From Actinobacteria bacterium IMCC26207 (lineage in GTDB: Bacteria > Actinomycetota > Acidimicrobiia > Acidimicrobiales > Microtrichaceae), in contig LCZK01000009.1 in NCBI GenBank assembly GCA_001025035.1, positions 372,001 through 436,000 of the forward strand: a stretch of 64,000 nucleotides of DNA, given 5' to 3'. The notes under the pieces were generated by a model. The model saw nothing but the letters and a program-made list of their open reading frames with translations. It searched no databases and was not told the DNA's origin. Below, piece by piece: positions 47,662 through 57,145 of the stretch (its first letter is position 1; every line of letters begins with the position of its first letter). The position numbers and the translations under genes are program-made.

Positions 47662-48615
47662 ATGGCAAAGCGTAAGCGTCGTTCTACTCTCCCCGAGCCG
47701 CAGTCACCTCCTGTCATTGCCGGCTTGATCGGCCCCATGAGGACAGTTCCAGCTGGAATTGCTCGTCCCGATTACGCGGCCACCGGCGAGCCATCAACTC
47801 GCGCTAGCCGCGCCATCCGCACTGCAGATGAGATTGAGGCCATGCGAGTAGCGGGCCGAGTTGCTGCTGAGGCTCTGATCGAGGTGGGACGCCATGTTCG
47901 ACCAGGAATCACTCACGATGAGCTTGACCGTATTGGGCATGAATTCATGGTCGCTGCTGGCTCGTATCCCTCAACGCTCAACTACCGGGGGTTTCCTAAG
48001 TCTCTGTGTACCTCGGCAAACGAAATTGTTTGTCACGGAATCCCCGATTCTCGCAAACTCGCAGACGGAGACATTGTCAACATTGACGTCACCGCTTATA
48101 TAGAAGGAGTGCACGGAGATACCTCTTGCAACTTCTTGGTGGGCGAGGTTGACGACCGCTCTGCCCAACTCGTTCGCCAAACTAGGGCTGCGATGCACGC
48201 AGGTATTTCGGTGGTCAAGCCGAATGCCCGCGTCTATGAGATCGGCCGAGCGATCGAACAATCAGTGGCCGAGTTCAACTACGGAGTCGTACGCGAGTTC
48301 ATTGGTCATGGCATTGGCGATCAGTTCCATACCAGCCTGCAAATTCCTCACTATTACGATCCTCACAACGACACCGTGCTCTTACCGGGGATGACCTTCA
48401 CCGTCGAACCGATGATCAATCTGGGATCGAACCGGCTCGAGATGTGGGATGACGGTTGGACCGTTTCCACTCGGGACATGCAGCGATCCGCTCAGTTTGA
48501 ACACACGGTTTTGGTCACCGAGTCTGGCCACGAACTGCTCACCATCCCAGCGCAAGGCCCACCCGCAGATGCTCTATTTGCCGACGTCAAACTCGGGTTG
48601 CAGCCCGCTCCGTAG
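47662..48615 (+). CDS. map: Methionine aminopeptidase, type I, with N-terminal extension
   Basis: A 317-residue aminopeptidase. The metal ligands are in NIDVTAYIEGVHGDTSC (two Asp), EFIGHGIGDQFH (His), TVEPMINLG (Glu) and SAQFEHTVLV (Glu). The first 50 residues, basic and Pro-rich, precede the catalytic domain as in the longer actinobacterial MapB type. It removes initiator Met from new proteins. TAACAT lies 9 nt before the ATG, so the leader may be only a few bases. Confidence 0.95.
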   Translation: MAKRKRRSTLPEPQSPPVIAGLIGPMRTVPAGIARPDYAATGEPSTRASRAIRTADEIEAMRVAGRVAAEALIEVGRHVRPGITHDELDRIGHEFMVAAGSYPSTLNYRGFPKSLCTSANEIVCHGIPDSRKLADGDIVNIDVTAYIEGVHGDTSCNFLVGEVDDRSAQLVRQTRAAMHAGISVVKPNARVYEIGRAIEQSVAEFNYGVVREFIGHGIGDQFHTSLQIPHYYDPHNDTVLLPGMTFTVEPMINLGSNRLEMWDDGWTVSTRDMQRSAQFEHTVLVTESGHELLTIPAQGPPADALFADVKLGLQPAP

Positions 48616-48685
48616 CGGCCGGCGTTACCCCTCACTCACCTCCTACTTCCCCTGCCATTTAGTCGAACTTAACCAGGAGAAGTCC

Positions 48686-49411
48686 GTGACTCGTACCCCT
48701 GCGCCGTCGCGGCCGACGGCGCTGCGATACCGCAATGCCGCTGCAGCACTCAGCGCCCGACTCATCCAGTATCGCTCTCGTGTGGAGCAGTCCTCGCTAG
48801 CTCGACGCGTACTGTCTCGACGGTTGCTGGTGCTCGTGGTGGCAATCACGGTTGGTTGGCAAGTCACGGGTCAGCTAAATGCCGCTCAGATCGCGCAGCA
48901 GTCTTGGGGGAACAGCACTGCAGTAGTCATGGCTGCTCGACCACTCAAGGCCGGAGAACTCATCGACTCAGCCTCAGTTCGAGTCGAACAGATTCCAACA
49001 CGCCTCCTGCCTGATGGAGCGCTAGTCGAACTGCCGCTGGATCGTCGCGTCAGGATTGAAGTCGCCAAAGGCGAGATTCTGTTGCAGAGTCGCGTCTCGG
49101 CCGTTGGTGCAGGAGCTCTGGGCGCAACGCTGACAGCTGATACCCAAGCTGTGACCCTGGCGCTTGGTGAGGCCCCAGCCCCCGTTCAGGTCGGGGACAT
49201 CGTAGATGTCATATCGGTAAGGACTGCTGCAACAGGCCTTGACTACGGCGCAGTTCAAGGAGACGGGGTCGAAACTGACAGGGTGGCCACCGCTGCTCAG
49301 GTCATTCAAGTCACCCAAGGTCAGGCAACTCTTGCTGTGCGCACGGGACAGGTCGATGAACTCGTGCGAGCGGCTTCTACGGTTCCGATCAGCCTAGTAA
49401 TCCTGAGGTAG
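48686..49411 (+). CDS. SAF-domain protein (RcpC/CpaB-like, Flp pilus type)
   Basis: A 241-residue protein. Basic N-terminal tail, one membrane helix (RLLVLVVAITVGWQVTGQL), then the SAF domain VVMAARPLKAGELIDSASVR with IPTRLLPDGALVELPLDRRVRIEVAKGEILLQ next, and a RcpC-like second part. Such proteins assemble Flp/Tad pili or serve as AFP-like periplasmic domains. GTG start at 48686 chosen because AGGAGAAG lies 5-12 nt upstream. No other tad genes nearby; prepilin peptidase is at 34918. Confidence 0.82.
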   Translation: MTRTPAPSRPTALRYRNAAAALSARLIQYRSRVEQSSLARRVLSRRLLVLVVAITVGWQVTGQLNAAQIAQQSWGNSTAVVMAARPLKAGELIDSASVRVEQIPTRLLPDGALVELPLDRRVRIEVAKGEILLQSRVSAVGAGALGATLTADTQAVTLALGEAPAPVQVGDIVDVISVRTAATGLDYGAVQGDGVETDRVATAAQVIQVTQGQATLAVRTGQVDELVRAASTVPISLVILR

Positions 49412-49453
49412 GGCTCTACTGCCTCGGACTCCACCGGCTAGGGCTCGAGTGCC
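49409..49453. repeat. Direct repeat, period 30, containing the SAF gene stop codon
   Basis: TAGGGCTCTACTGCC (49409-49423, beginning with the TAG stop) and TAGGGCTCGAGTGCC (49439-49453), 13 of 15 bases equal. Confidence 0.6.
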
Positions 49454-49455
49454 CC

Positions 49456-50832
49456 TTATGCCCCGGAGAGCGAAACATCTTGGATGACCAAGGAGCATGC
49501 ACCGTCGCCACCACGCAACCATTCAAAGTCTCCGCCGACTTCTGAAATATCAAGCAGGAGTCGTTGAAGCGTTGATGCCAATGTGAGCTCTCGAACCGGC
49601 TCGGCGAGCGACCCGTTTCGAATCATCAGGCCATCTGCGCCCACTGAGAAGTCACCTGAGATGGAGTTCACCCCCGAGTGCATCCCGGACAGACTATTGA
49701 CATATAGGCCCAAGTCGATTGAGGACACCAACTGCTCAAAGCTGCGAGTCCCCGGCTGCATCACAAGCAGTTGTGCACCAACGCCCGGCAGACTTCGTGT
49801 GCCTCGCACTGCTGAACCCGTAGAGGCCGACCCACTGCGCCGACCCGAATAGGAATCCTGAAGGAATCCTTGCAGCACACCGTCGGAGATCAGCAGATTG
49901 GACCGACATGCAAGCCCTTCGCCGTCTACCTCTTCAGCACCAATTGACTCTGATCGAGTGGGGTCATCGGTCAGCGAGAGCAGTGCCGATGCAATCTGCT
50001 CGCCTAGACGTTCACCGAACGGCGAGCGGCCCTTCAGGACGGACTCCCCTGACAACATTCCTGAGACAATGCCCATCAACGAGATTGCCAAGCGGGGCTC
50101 GAGCAAAATGGTCATTCGAGCAGAAGGAGGCTTGACTGCACCAAGGAGTCGGGTGGCTCGATCAACTGCCTCGACAGTTGCATGGTCAAGGTCTAGCGAC
50201 TCTGGGACCCGGCCCGAGTCGTAGCCGAATCCAGTCTGAGTTTCTTCGCCCACGCGAGCTAATGGCTGTGTAGAGATGGAGCAGGAGGCACCGCGGTCCA
50301 CCGCTTGAATTCCAGCTGTAGACAAAATCACCGACTCACCCCACGCATCGCCATAGGCAGTGGATCGGATCCCCGTGATACGAGAATCGGCGGCAAGCAC
50401 CCTTTGTTCCAGCTCTAGGGCAAGTGCAATTTTTCTTTCTACCGGAAACGCAACCACCGAATCCGACCACCCATTTTGAGCAACAACCTCTACGCCGTCA
50501 GGCGCGGCAAGGCCGTTCCACTCGTCAGATTCGGCAAACTCAAGGTTGTCTCGTGCTTCACGCAATGTCTCGACCAACACCGCGGGGTCCAGACTGCCGC
50601 AATGAGCAAAGCCAAGCCGGCCGTCTCGAATCACGCGAATTCCAGCACCCGATGAATCCGCTGAGGTGAGCGACTCAACCTGGCCCTCATAGACCTTGAC
50701 GGTGGTTGAAGTTGCTCGGCTCAGCAGTACTTCGACCTGCTCCTCGCCGGCGGCTTGGTCAAGAACCGACGCAGCAAGCGCCAACAAATCTTCAGAGTGG
50801 CCAGACTGCGGCGTAGACACTGTTGCGGTCAC
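49456..50832 (-). CDS. TldE/PmbA-type protein, second copy
   Basis: A 458-residue member of the TldD/PmbA family lacking the HExxxH metal site, hence TldE/PmbA-like. Typical: STTVKVYEGQVESLTSADSS near the N terminus, GIRVIRDGRLGFAHCGSLD, SVLKGRSPFGERLGEQIASA in the core, and NSISGDFSVGADGLMIRNG near the C terminus. It follows the first tldE-like gene with a 4-nt overlap. Having two TldE-like subunits with one TldD is unusual; see findings. Confidence 0.88.
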   Translation of the reverse strand: MTATVSTPQSGHSEDLLALAASVLDQAAGEEQVEVLLSRATSTTVKVYEGQVESLTSADSSGAGIRVIRDGRLGFAHCGSLDPAVLVETLREARDNLEFAESDEWNGLAAPDGVEVVAQNGWSDSVVAFPVERKIALALELEQRVLAADSRITGIRSTAYGDAWGESVILSTAGIQAVDRGASCSISTQPLARVGEETQTGFGYDSGRVPESLDLDHATVEAVDRATRLLGAVKPPSARMTILLEPRLAISLMGIVSGMLSGESVLKGRSPFGERLGEQIASALLSLTDDPTRSESIGAEEVDGEGLACRSNLLISDGVLQGFLQDSYSGRRSGSASTGSAVRGTRSLPGVGAQLLVMQPGTRSFEQLVSSIDLGLYVNSLSGMHSGVNSISGDFSVGADGLMIRNGSLAEPVRELTLASTLQRLLLDISEVGGDFEWLRGGDGACSLVIQDVSLSGA

Positions 50833-52178
50833 TGTCCGGACATCGTCACATCAGCAATGGCCAAGGTCAGGCCAGTTGATTCCCACGGGAAGTAGGTCAG
50901 GTCCGACCCGATGGCAACCACATCGCCGAGCATTCGCTGAAGGGTCGACCCGATGGTTACTTCTCGGATTCCCTCGGCAAGTTCACCGCCCCGAATACGT
51001 ACGCCGTCAGCGCCCACTGACAAGTCACCCGAAACCGGGTTGACTCCAGAGTGAAGCCCCGCAATGTCATGTACCAAGAACCCGTCTCCGACCTGCGAAA
51101 TAATCTCTTCTGCGGAGAGGTCCCCAGGCATCAGCTTGATGACATGTGGCCCCACTCCAGGCGCAGCACGGTGACTCCCTCGCTGCGCCGACCCTGTGGA
51201 GTTCGTTCCGGCAACCCTTGCTGTGTAAGCGTTGTGTAGGTAACCCGACAGCACGCCGGCATCAATGAGCGGGACTTTCCTGCAAGCCAGGCCCTCTCCG
51301 TCGGTATCAGAAGCAGTAGGGCTGAGCGGATCGGTTGCATCGTCAAACATGGTCAAACTGGTTGCCGCAATTTCTTCTCCAACCCGACCCGCAAACGGCG
51401 ATCGCCCGCGAATCACGGACTCGCCAGAGAGCATCTCTGCAATCAGACTGAGGAACTGCGAAGTGACGTACGGGTGCAGCACAACGGTCAGGCGCTCGCT
51501 CGGAGCTTTTGTTGCGCCAAGCAGGCGCACGCAGCGCTGAACTGCCTCCTGTGCAGCAAAGGCCAGATCCAAATCTTGCAGGGCACGGCCTACCGAAAAA
51601 CCAAAACCAGTGGTGGTATCTTCCTCGTCTCCAGCTAACGCATAGACCCCTAGATACACCGAGGTTTCTGCGCTTGAGCGTCTGATGCCAGTGGTGGATG
51701 CAAGGGCTGTAGCCATCACAGAATCGGCATAGTCCGCAGACTCAATGCCAAAAATTCTTGGGTCACCCGCTCGGACCTGCGCCTCGAGCTCGATCGCCAA
51801 GCGAATCTTCTCTTCGGTGTCAGCATGCACAAGCCGCTCATCGAAGAGTGACAACTCCTCGGGCTCCACCCCGTCGGGTTCTGCTAGGCCCGCATTGGGA
51901 TCTTCTGAACCAAAGCTGGCATTATCGCGAGCCTCGGCAAGACACTCTTTGAGCGCAGCGTCATCAAGCACTCCGGCCCAAGAAAGGCCCTGCTTTCCTT
52001 GCGAGATCATCCGGATTCCGACACCTGCTGAGTCGGCCGAGACGAAATGCTCAACCTCGCCCTCAAAGGCACGAACCTCGGTATCTCGACTCCAAGCAAC
52101 TACTGCCTCAACCTGCTCACCGGGCTGCGCCATGGAAACAATACGATCGGCGATTTGTTGCAGTTCTTCTGGGTTCAC
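50829..52178 (-). CDS. TldE/PmbA-type protein, first copy
   Basis: A 449-residue TldE/PmbA-like protein: EVRAFEGEVEHFVSADSAGV, GIRMISQGKQGLSWAG, SVIRGRSPFAGRVGEEIAAT, and NPVSGDLSVGADGVRIRGG. It lacks HExxxH. TldE pairs with TldD to form a peptidase with an inner cavity. It shares a 4-nt overlap with tldD upstream and with the second tldE-like gene downstream, so all three are translated together. The two TldE-like proteins are clearly paralogs. Confidence 0.88.
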   Translation of the reverse strand: MNPEELQQIADRIVSMAQPGEQVEAVVAWSRDTEVRAFEGEVEHFVSADSAGVGIRMISQGKQGLSWAGVLDDAALKECLAEARDNASFGSEDPNAGLAEPDGVEPEELSLFDERLVHADTEEKIRLAIELEAQVRAGDPRIFGIESADYADSVMATALASTTGIRRSSAETSVYLGVYALAGDEEDTTTGFGFSVGRALQDLDLAFAAQEAVQRCVRLLGATKAPSERLTVVLHPYVTSQFLSLIAEMLSGESVIRGRSPFAGRVGEEIAATSLTMFDDATDPLSPTASDTDGEGLACRKVPLIDAGVLSGYLHNAYTARVAGTNSTGSAQRGSHRAAPGVGPHVIKLMPGDLSAEEIISQVGDGFLVHDIAGLHSGVNPVSGDLSVGADGVRIRGGELAEGIREVTIGSTLQRMLGDVVAIGSDLTYFPWESTGLTLAIADVTMSGQ

Positions 52179-53569
52179 GCTGCGGTTCCACCGATAGTGA
52201 GGCCACTCGCAACTCGAAGCGTGGGCACACCATCTCCGACAGGAACACCTTGGCCGTCTTTGCCGCAGGTTCCGGGCCCACCCATCGCAAAATCGTTTCC
52301 AACTGCATCGATCGAGGTGAGCACACCCGGACCATTGCCAATGAGGTTGCCTTCGCGCAGCGGTTCAGTGATCCGACCACCCTCAATGAGGTAGGCCTCG
52401 GTCATGCCGAAGACAAAATCGCCCGTGGCGGTGTTGACCTGACCGCCACCAAGATGCGAGATGTACACACCTGATTCAGTGTCAGAGAGAATTTGGTCAG
52501 GTGTTGAGGTACCTCCGAGAAGGTAGGTGTTCGTCATGCGCACCATGGGCAAGTGCTGATAGCTCTGACGTCGGCCGTTACCCGAGGATGCGCGGCCCTC
52601 GGCTCGAGCTCGAAGGCCATCCCACATGTAGTCGACCAGAATGCCGTCTTGAATCAGCACGTTTCGTTGGGCTGGGCGGCCCTCGTCGTCGATGGCGAAA
52701 CATCCCCACTCGCCGCCCATAGTGCCGTCGTCAACCAACGTCACGAGCGAGGAAGCAACTTGCTCCCCGAGCCTTCCGGCGAAGACCGAAGCGCCCTTAC
52801 CGACTAGGTCAGCCTCGAGCCCATGGCCGCAAGCTTCATGGAACATGACTCCCCCGCCGCCCGGGCCGATCACCACAGTCATCTCGCCCGAGGGTGCTGG
52901 TCGTGCAGCCAACTTCGTGATCGCTCGTTGCGCTGCAGTGCGAGCAAGATCCCCTACTTCATAGGTGTCAAACAACTCAAAGCCCACCGAGCGGCCGATG
53001 GACTCACGGCCAGTCTGCATGCCGGTATCTCCCGAGGCCACCGCCGAGATTGAGAACAGAGTTTTCACCTGCTCATCGGTTCCGAGTGTGCCATCGGTGT
53101 TGGCCACTAAAATCCGGCGATGAGAATCTGCGTAGCGGGCCGAGACCTGCGTAATGGCTGCGCCTTCGGCCCTTGCCATCTCATTAGCCATCAAGAGCAG
53201 TTCAACCTTTTTGGCCTTTGGCACGTCTCCCGGCATGATTCGCACCAGATTGGGTCGCGGCGCATTGACGCGGTCAAGGTCAACAATGGTGGTCCCCGTT
53301 CCTGACCCGCGGGCGGCCGAAGCAGCAGTCTCAGCAGCAGCAATCAGCCCGGCCTCAGACAAGTCCGAGGTGTGAGCAAAGCCCGTGGACTCGCCAACAA
53401 CTACTCGGATTCCCGCCCCGCGGTCTCTACCCGAGGTGAGTTCCTCAATGCGACCATCGTCAAGGAGAGCCGAGGAGGAACGCTTCTCTTCGGCAAAAAT
53501 CTCTGCAAAATCGGCGCCACGAGAAGCAGCGGCCGCTAGCACTCTCTGGATAGTTGGCTCTTCGAGCAT
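52175..53569 (-). CDS. tldD: TldD metalloprotease subunit
   Basis: A 464-residue TldD. The zinc site is in VMFHEACGHGLEADLVGKG (HEACGH, the HExxxH form, at about residue 250), and a late Cys lies in GGPGTCGKDGQG. Also IEELTSGRDRGAGIRVV early and NTATGDFVFGMTEAYLIEGG near the C terminus. TldD/TldE heterodimers unfold and cut peptides, including ribosomally made peptide natural products in some bacteria. It is first in the three-gene operon; AGGAGG lies 8-13 nt before the ATG. Confidence 0.94.
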   Translation of the reverse strand: MLEEPTIQRVLAAAASRGADFAEIFAEEKRSSSALLDDGRIEELTSGRDRGAGIRVVVGESTGFAHTSDLSEAGLIAAAETAASAARGSGTGTTIVDLDRVNAPRPNLVRIMPGDVPKAKKVELLLMANEMARAEGAAITQVSARYADSHRRILVANTDGTLGTDEQVKTLFSISAVASGDTGMQTGRESIGRSVGFELFDTYEVGDLARTAAQRAITKLAARPAPSGEMTVVIGPGGGGVMFHEACGHGLEADLVGKGASVFAGRLGEQVASSLVTLVDDGTMGGEWGCFAIDDEGRPAQRNVLIQDGILVDYMWDGLRARAEGRASSGNGRRQSYQHLPMVRMTNTYLLGGTSTPDQILSDTESGVYISHLGGGQVNTATGDFVFGMTEAYLIEGGRITEPLREGNLIGNGPGVLTSIDAVGNDFAMGGPGTCGKDGQGVPVGDGVPTLRVASGLTIGGTAA

Positions 53570-53659
53570 CGGTGGGTCCTCCTAGATTAAGGATCAGTAG
53601 AACAGGGCACGGCGAAGATGGATGTGCCTCGGCGCAACTAAGTGTTTACTGTATCGGTT

Positions 53660-54037
53660 GTGCCTGTACGTCCCGGCCTGTCGGCCTCTGTAGAACTCAC
53701 TGTCTCTGAAAGCGATACTGCTATCGCTTTTCGCTCTGGGGATGTGCCTGTTTTGGCTACTCCACGGATCATTGCTCTGCTCGAAGAAGCCGCTGTTCTT
53801 GCCGTGCATAGCGAACTTGAACCTGGTTCTTCCACGGTGGGCGTTCGAGTTCAAATAGAACACATCTCGCCCACGGCAGTAGGCGGACAGATCACGGCCG
53901 AAGCTCATCTAGAAAAAGTTGAGGGGCGGCGACTTATCTTTCATGTCTCAGCCCGCGACGAACGCGGTCTTATTGCTGCAGGCAAAGTCACGCGGGTTCT
54001 GATCAACATAGAACGGTTCTTAGAAAAAACTCGCTAG
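53660..54037 (+). CDS. Thioesterase family protein (fluoroacetyl-CoA thioesterase/FlK-like hot-dog)
   Basis: A hot-dog thioesterase of about 125 residues. DVPVLATPRIIALLEEAAVL carries the Thr and Glu of the FlK active site, STVGVRVQIEHISPTAVGGQ the His, and RLIFHVSARDERGLIAAGKV the last strands. It may clear a toxic or stalled acyl-CoA. I prefer the GTG at 53660, because TACTGT lies 7 nt before it (leaderless); GTG at 53642 in the same frame is an alternative. Divergent from the tldD operon. Confidence 0.82.
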   Translation: MPVRPGLSASVELTVSESDTAIAFRSGDVPVLATPRIIALLEEAAVLAVHSELEPGSSTVGVRVQIEHISPTAVGGQITAEAHLEKVEGRRLIFHVSARDERGLIAAGKVTRVLINIERFLEKTR

Positions 54038-54080
54038 CTGGAATCGCTGCTCCTCCTGCGGACCGGCACGCCTGTCTCCC

Positions 54081-54148
54081 GAGTCCTGAACTAGGCAGAC
54101 TCCTGAACGAGGCAGAGTCCGGAACTAGCTAGAGTCCTGATCTATATG
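54081..54148. repeat. Four tandem copies of a 17-bp unit reaching the next start codon
   Basis: GAGTCCTGAACTAGGCA (54081-54097) and three diverged copies beginning at 54098, 54115 and 54132; the last copy ends with the ATG (54146-54148) of the UPF0104 gene. Copies 3 and 4 create a TAGAGT box 10 nt before that ATG, which could serve as a -10 element. Confidence 0.88.
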
Positions 54149-55189
54149 GACGAGGTGGAGCGCGAGGAGGCACTGCTAGAAATAGATGGCACGCGCCTTG
54201 CCGCACAACTGCCCCAGAACAATTGGCGAAGCGTCCTAGTTCGTTTCCTGATCAGCTTTGCTTTCCTCAGCCTGCTGTTCTGGCGCTTACCCGATGTATC
54301 ACTCGGAGACGTCATCCCAGAGATCAGCAGTGCTGCGGTGGTTTGGGTGCTCGTCGCAGTTGTGGTGCACATCATCGCCTACGGGCTACAAACCGTCCGC
54401 TGGTCCACCGTCTCCACCACCCTCGGGATCGGCCTGCCATTCAGACGGATGTTCTCACATCTGCTCGCTGGCGAATTTGTCTCGAATGCGCTTCCAACAT
54501 CTTTTGGCGGCGACGTGGTTCGAGTAAGGCGTCAAGGCCAAGACACCGGAGACTTTGCAGACGCGTTCGCAGCCACGGCGCTTGAACGACTGACGGGGTG
54601 GCTAGTGCTTCCCTTTATCTCCACAGCGGCCATGCTGATTCACCCTGAGTTCTTGCAGCTGGGAACAGCGTCCATCGTGGCCGTCGCAATCAACATTTCA
54701 ACAGTTGCCGCGCTCATTGGGATTCTGTGGGCAGCAGGCCATAAGCGGGGTGCGGGGCGCTTGATCGGACGGAGCGGCTGGCAACGCTATCTAGCGGCGG
54801 TACACCTAGGGGTCCTTGCCTTCAAACACCAAAGGGTCAGAATTTTTGAAGTGCTGATCGCAGGACTGGGGTTTCAGTTTTTGCAGTGCGTGTCGGTCTA
54901 TGCCGCAGGGAGGGCACTCAACATTGATCAGGTGACCCTGTTGGCAGCACTTGCGTTCTTCCCACCGACGGCTATTGCGCAGAACCTGCCCTTCGCACTG
55001 GGCGGACTAGGGGTACGGGAAGCCGTTTTTGTACTCTTCTTTGGTGCACTCGGAGTGCCTGATGCCACAGCGATTGCGCTCGGGCTGCTGGTCTACCTGA
55101 TCTTCGTTGCAGCTAGTTTGGCCGGTGCGCCGAGCTTTGCATTTGGCAGAGCCCGCACCAAGCGAACCGACCTTGTCGGGGAGACATGA
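54146..55189 (+). CDS. UPF0104 / lysylphosphatidylglycerol synthase-type membrane protein
   Basis: A 347-residue polytopic protein with the UPF0104 hallmarks: GEFVSNALPTSFGGDVVRVRR, then ATALERLTGWLVL, and PFALGGLGVREAVFVLFF. About eight membrane helices. Related to the transmembrane part of MprF but without the aminoacyl-transferase domain; several members act as lipid flippases or in glycan export. A soluble N-terminal tail of about 25 acidic residues is present. dxs follows after 36 bp. A 17-bp repeat array lies upstream. Confidence 0.87.
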   Translation: MDEVEREEALLEIDGTRLAAQLPQNNWRSVLVRFLISFAFLSLLFWRLPDVSLGDVIPEISSAAVVWVLVAVVVHIIAYGLQTVRWSTVSTTLGIGLPFRRMFSHLLAGEFVSNALPTSFGGDVVRVRRQGQDTGDFADAFAATALERLTGWLVLPFISTAAMLIHPEFLQLGTASIVAVAINISTVAALIGILWAAGHKRGAGRLIGRSGWQRYLAAVHLGVLAFKHQRVRIFEVLIAGLGFQFLQCVSVYAAGRALNIDQVTLLAALAFFPPTAIAQNLPFALGGLGVREAVFVLFFGALGVPDATAIALGLLVYLIFVAASLAGAPSFAFGRARTKRTDLVGET

Positions 55190-55225
55190 CGTGCAGTCGT
55201 TTCGGCAGTAAGTTGTTGATAAGCC

Positions 55226-57106
55226 ATGGAAAATACTTCTTCACATTTGCTGGACTCGATTCATGGACCGGCGGACCTCACAGTTCTAGATGGGCAACAA
55301 CTTGAGTTGCTTGCCGCAGAGATCCGTGAGTTCATTGTTGATCGCGTCAACACCCACGGCGGCCACCTTGGTTCGAATCTTGGTGCCGTAGAAATAACCC
55401 TTGCGCTGCATCGAGTTTTTCGCTCGCCACATGACATCCTGCTGTGGGATACCGGCCACCAGGCCTACGTTCACAAAATGCTGACTGGCAGATGCGAAGA
55501 TTTTGACACCCTGCGCCAAGAAGGTGGGTTATCGGGTTACCCGAGCCGTTCAGAATCGGACCACGACTGGGTTGAAAACAGCCATGCATCCACAGTGGTG
55601 TCTTACGCCCACGGCCTAGCAACTGCGCTGCACCTCAATGGCGAGAAGGACCGTCAGGTCATCGGAGTTCTCGGAGATGGTGCCCTTACGGGCGGGATGG
55701 CCTACGAGGGTCTCAATAACCTGGGTCATTCGGGACGTAAAGCCATCATCATCTTGAACGACAACGGTCGTTCCTACGCTCCAACAGCATCGAGTCTGAG
55801 CGAAAGCTTGGCCAAGCTGCGTTCCTCGACCACCTACCGCAAAAACAGCGCTCGAGTTGAGCGACTCATCGCCGATCTGCCGCTTGGCGCCTACCTAGAA
55901 AAAGGCGTAGACGGAGCCAAGGCTGCAATTCGAGAGATGTTCGAACCGCCGGCATTTTTTGAGCAACTCGGGGTCAAGTACCTCGGCCCCTACGATGGCC
56001 ATGACCTAGCAACTCTTGAAGAGGCATTCAGAAACGCGTCAAAGATAGACGGCCCAGTAGTGGTGCATTGTTTGACCCAAAAGGGTCGAGGCTACGCACC
56101 TGCAGAGAACGATCCGATCAAGAACATGCACGATCTGTCGGAACTCAAGAATGGGTCGTATACAGCGGCGTTTTCGGACGCCATCTTGGTTGAGGGTGCC
56201 AACCACCCAGAACTCGTAGCGATTACTGCTGCTATGCCCGACTCCACTGGACTCCTTCCGTTTGCTGAAGCCTTCCCAGACCGTATGTTTGACGTCGGGA
56301 TCGCCGAACAACATGCAGTGACCTCGGCAGCGGGCATGGCAATGGGTGGGTTAAGGCCAGTGGTGGCCCTGTATGCCACCTTCCTGACCCGGGCTATTGA
56401 CCAAGTCAACCTTGACGTTGGGATGCACAACCAGCCCGTGGTGTTTGTACTTGATCGAGCGGGAATCACCGGAGACGACGGCCCCTCGCACCATGGCGTG
56501 CTGGACATGGTCTTGTTGTCAAAGGTGCCCGACTGCACAATCTTTGCTCCCTCGAATTACGCCGAGGTAGCGCAGATGCTTCACGATGCGCTTGAGCTCT
56601 GCACCGAGGGACCCTCAGCCATTCGCTACTCAAAGACCATGCCGCCAGAGGGCCAAACCACCACAGGTTCCGGACTCGCGGCTCGCCGGGTTCGGGCTGG
56701 CCAGGACGTGTGTCTCATTGGTGTGGGCAAGATGTTGGAAGCAGCGCAAGAAGCCGCTACACGCCTTGAACAACAGGGAGTTAGTGCGACCGTCTGGGAC
56801 CCCCGCGTCGTCAAGCCACTTGACCCTGAGATGCTTGAAGACGCCGCTGGTCATCGTTTAGTGATCACGATTGAAGACGGCCTACGTGATGGTGGAATCG
56901 GCGCATCTGTGGCCGACTCGCTATCCCAACTCGCACCTACCGATGGTCCTTCGGTCAGAGTGCTCGGCGTGCCGACAGTGCATCTGCCACAAGGCAAGCC
57001 CGACACCATTCTGGCCAAGCTTGGCCTTGATGCAGACGGCATTGTGGATGAAGTCCTTGCTTGGAGTCGCTCTGCGGCGGGACAATCCCATTCGGCTGAT
57101 TCCTAG
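55226..57106 (+). CDS. dxs: 1-deoxy-D-xylulose-5-phosphate synthase
   Basis: A 626-residue TPP enzyme, full length. GGHLGSNLGAVEITLALHRV starts the TPP domain, GVLGDGALTGGMAYEGLNN has the GDG thiamine motif, DVGIAEQHAVTSAAGMAMGG has the catalytic Glu, and DRAGITGDDGPSHHGVLD is highly conserved. It joins pyruvate and glyceraldehyde-3-phosphate for the MEP isoprenoid pathway. The TAG stop is part of a 17-bp tandem repeat shared with the 3' end of the convergent nfuA-like gene. Confidence 0.97.
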   Translation: MENTSSHLLDSIHGPADLTVLDGQQLELLAAEIREFIVDRVNTHGGHLGSNLGAVEITLALHRVFRSPHDILLWDTGHQAYVHKMLTGRCEDFDTLRQEGGLSGYPSRSESDHDWVENSHASTVVSYAHGLATALHLNGEKDRQVIGVLGDGALTGGMAYEGLNNLGHSGRKAIIILNDNGRSYAPTASSLSESLAKLRSSTTYRKNSARVERLIADLPLGAYLEKGVDGAKAAIREMFEPPAFFEQLGVKYLGPYDGHDLATLEEAFRNASKIDGPVVVHCLTQKGRGYAPAENDPIKNMHDLSELKNGSYTAAFSDAILVEGANHPELVAITAAMPDSTGLLPFAEAFPDRMFDVGIAEQHAVTSAAGMAMGGLRPVVALYATFLTRAIDQVNLDVGMHNQPVVFVLDRAGITGDDGPSHHGVLDMVLLSKVPDCTIFAPSNYAEVAQMLHDALELCTEGPSAIRYSKTMPPEGQTTTGSGLAARRVRAGQDVCLIGVGKMLEAAQEAATRLEQQGVSATVWDPRVVKPLDPEMLEDAAGHRLVITIEDGLRDGGIGASVADSLSQLAPTDGPSVRVLGVPTVHLPQGKPDTILAKLGLDADGIVDEVLAWSRSAAGQSHSADS

Positions 57107-57145
57107 CTCTAGCTGCTACCTAGCTCTAGCTGATTCCTAGCTATA
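57103..57145. repeat. 17-bp tandem repeat between dxs and the NfuA-like gene, holding both stops
   Basis: CTAGCTCTAGCTGCTAC (57103-57119), CTAGCTCTAGCTGATTC (57120-57136) and CTAGCTATAG (57137 on). The first copy contains the dxs TAG (57104-57106); the third holds the reverse-strand stop of the NfuA-like gene. Confidence 0.85.
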
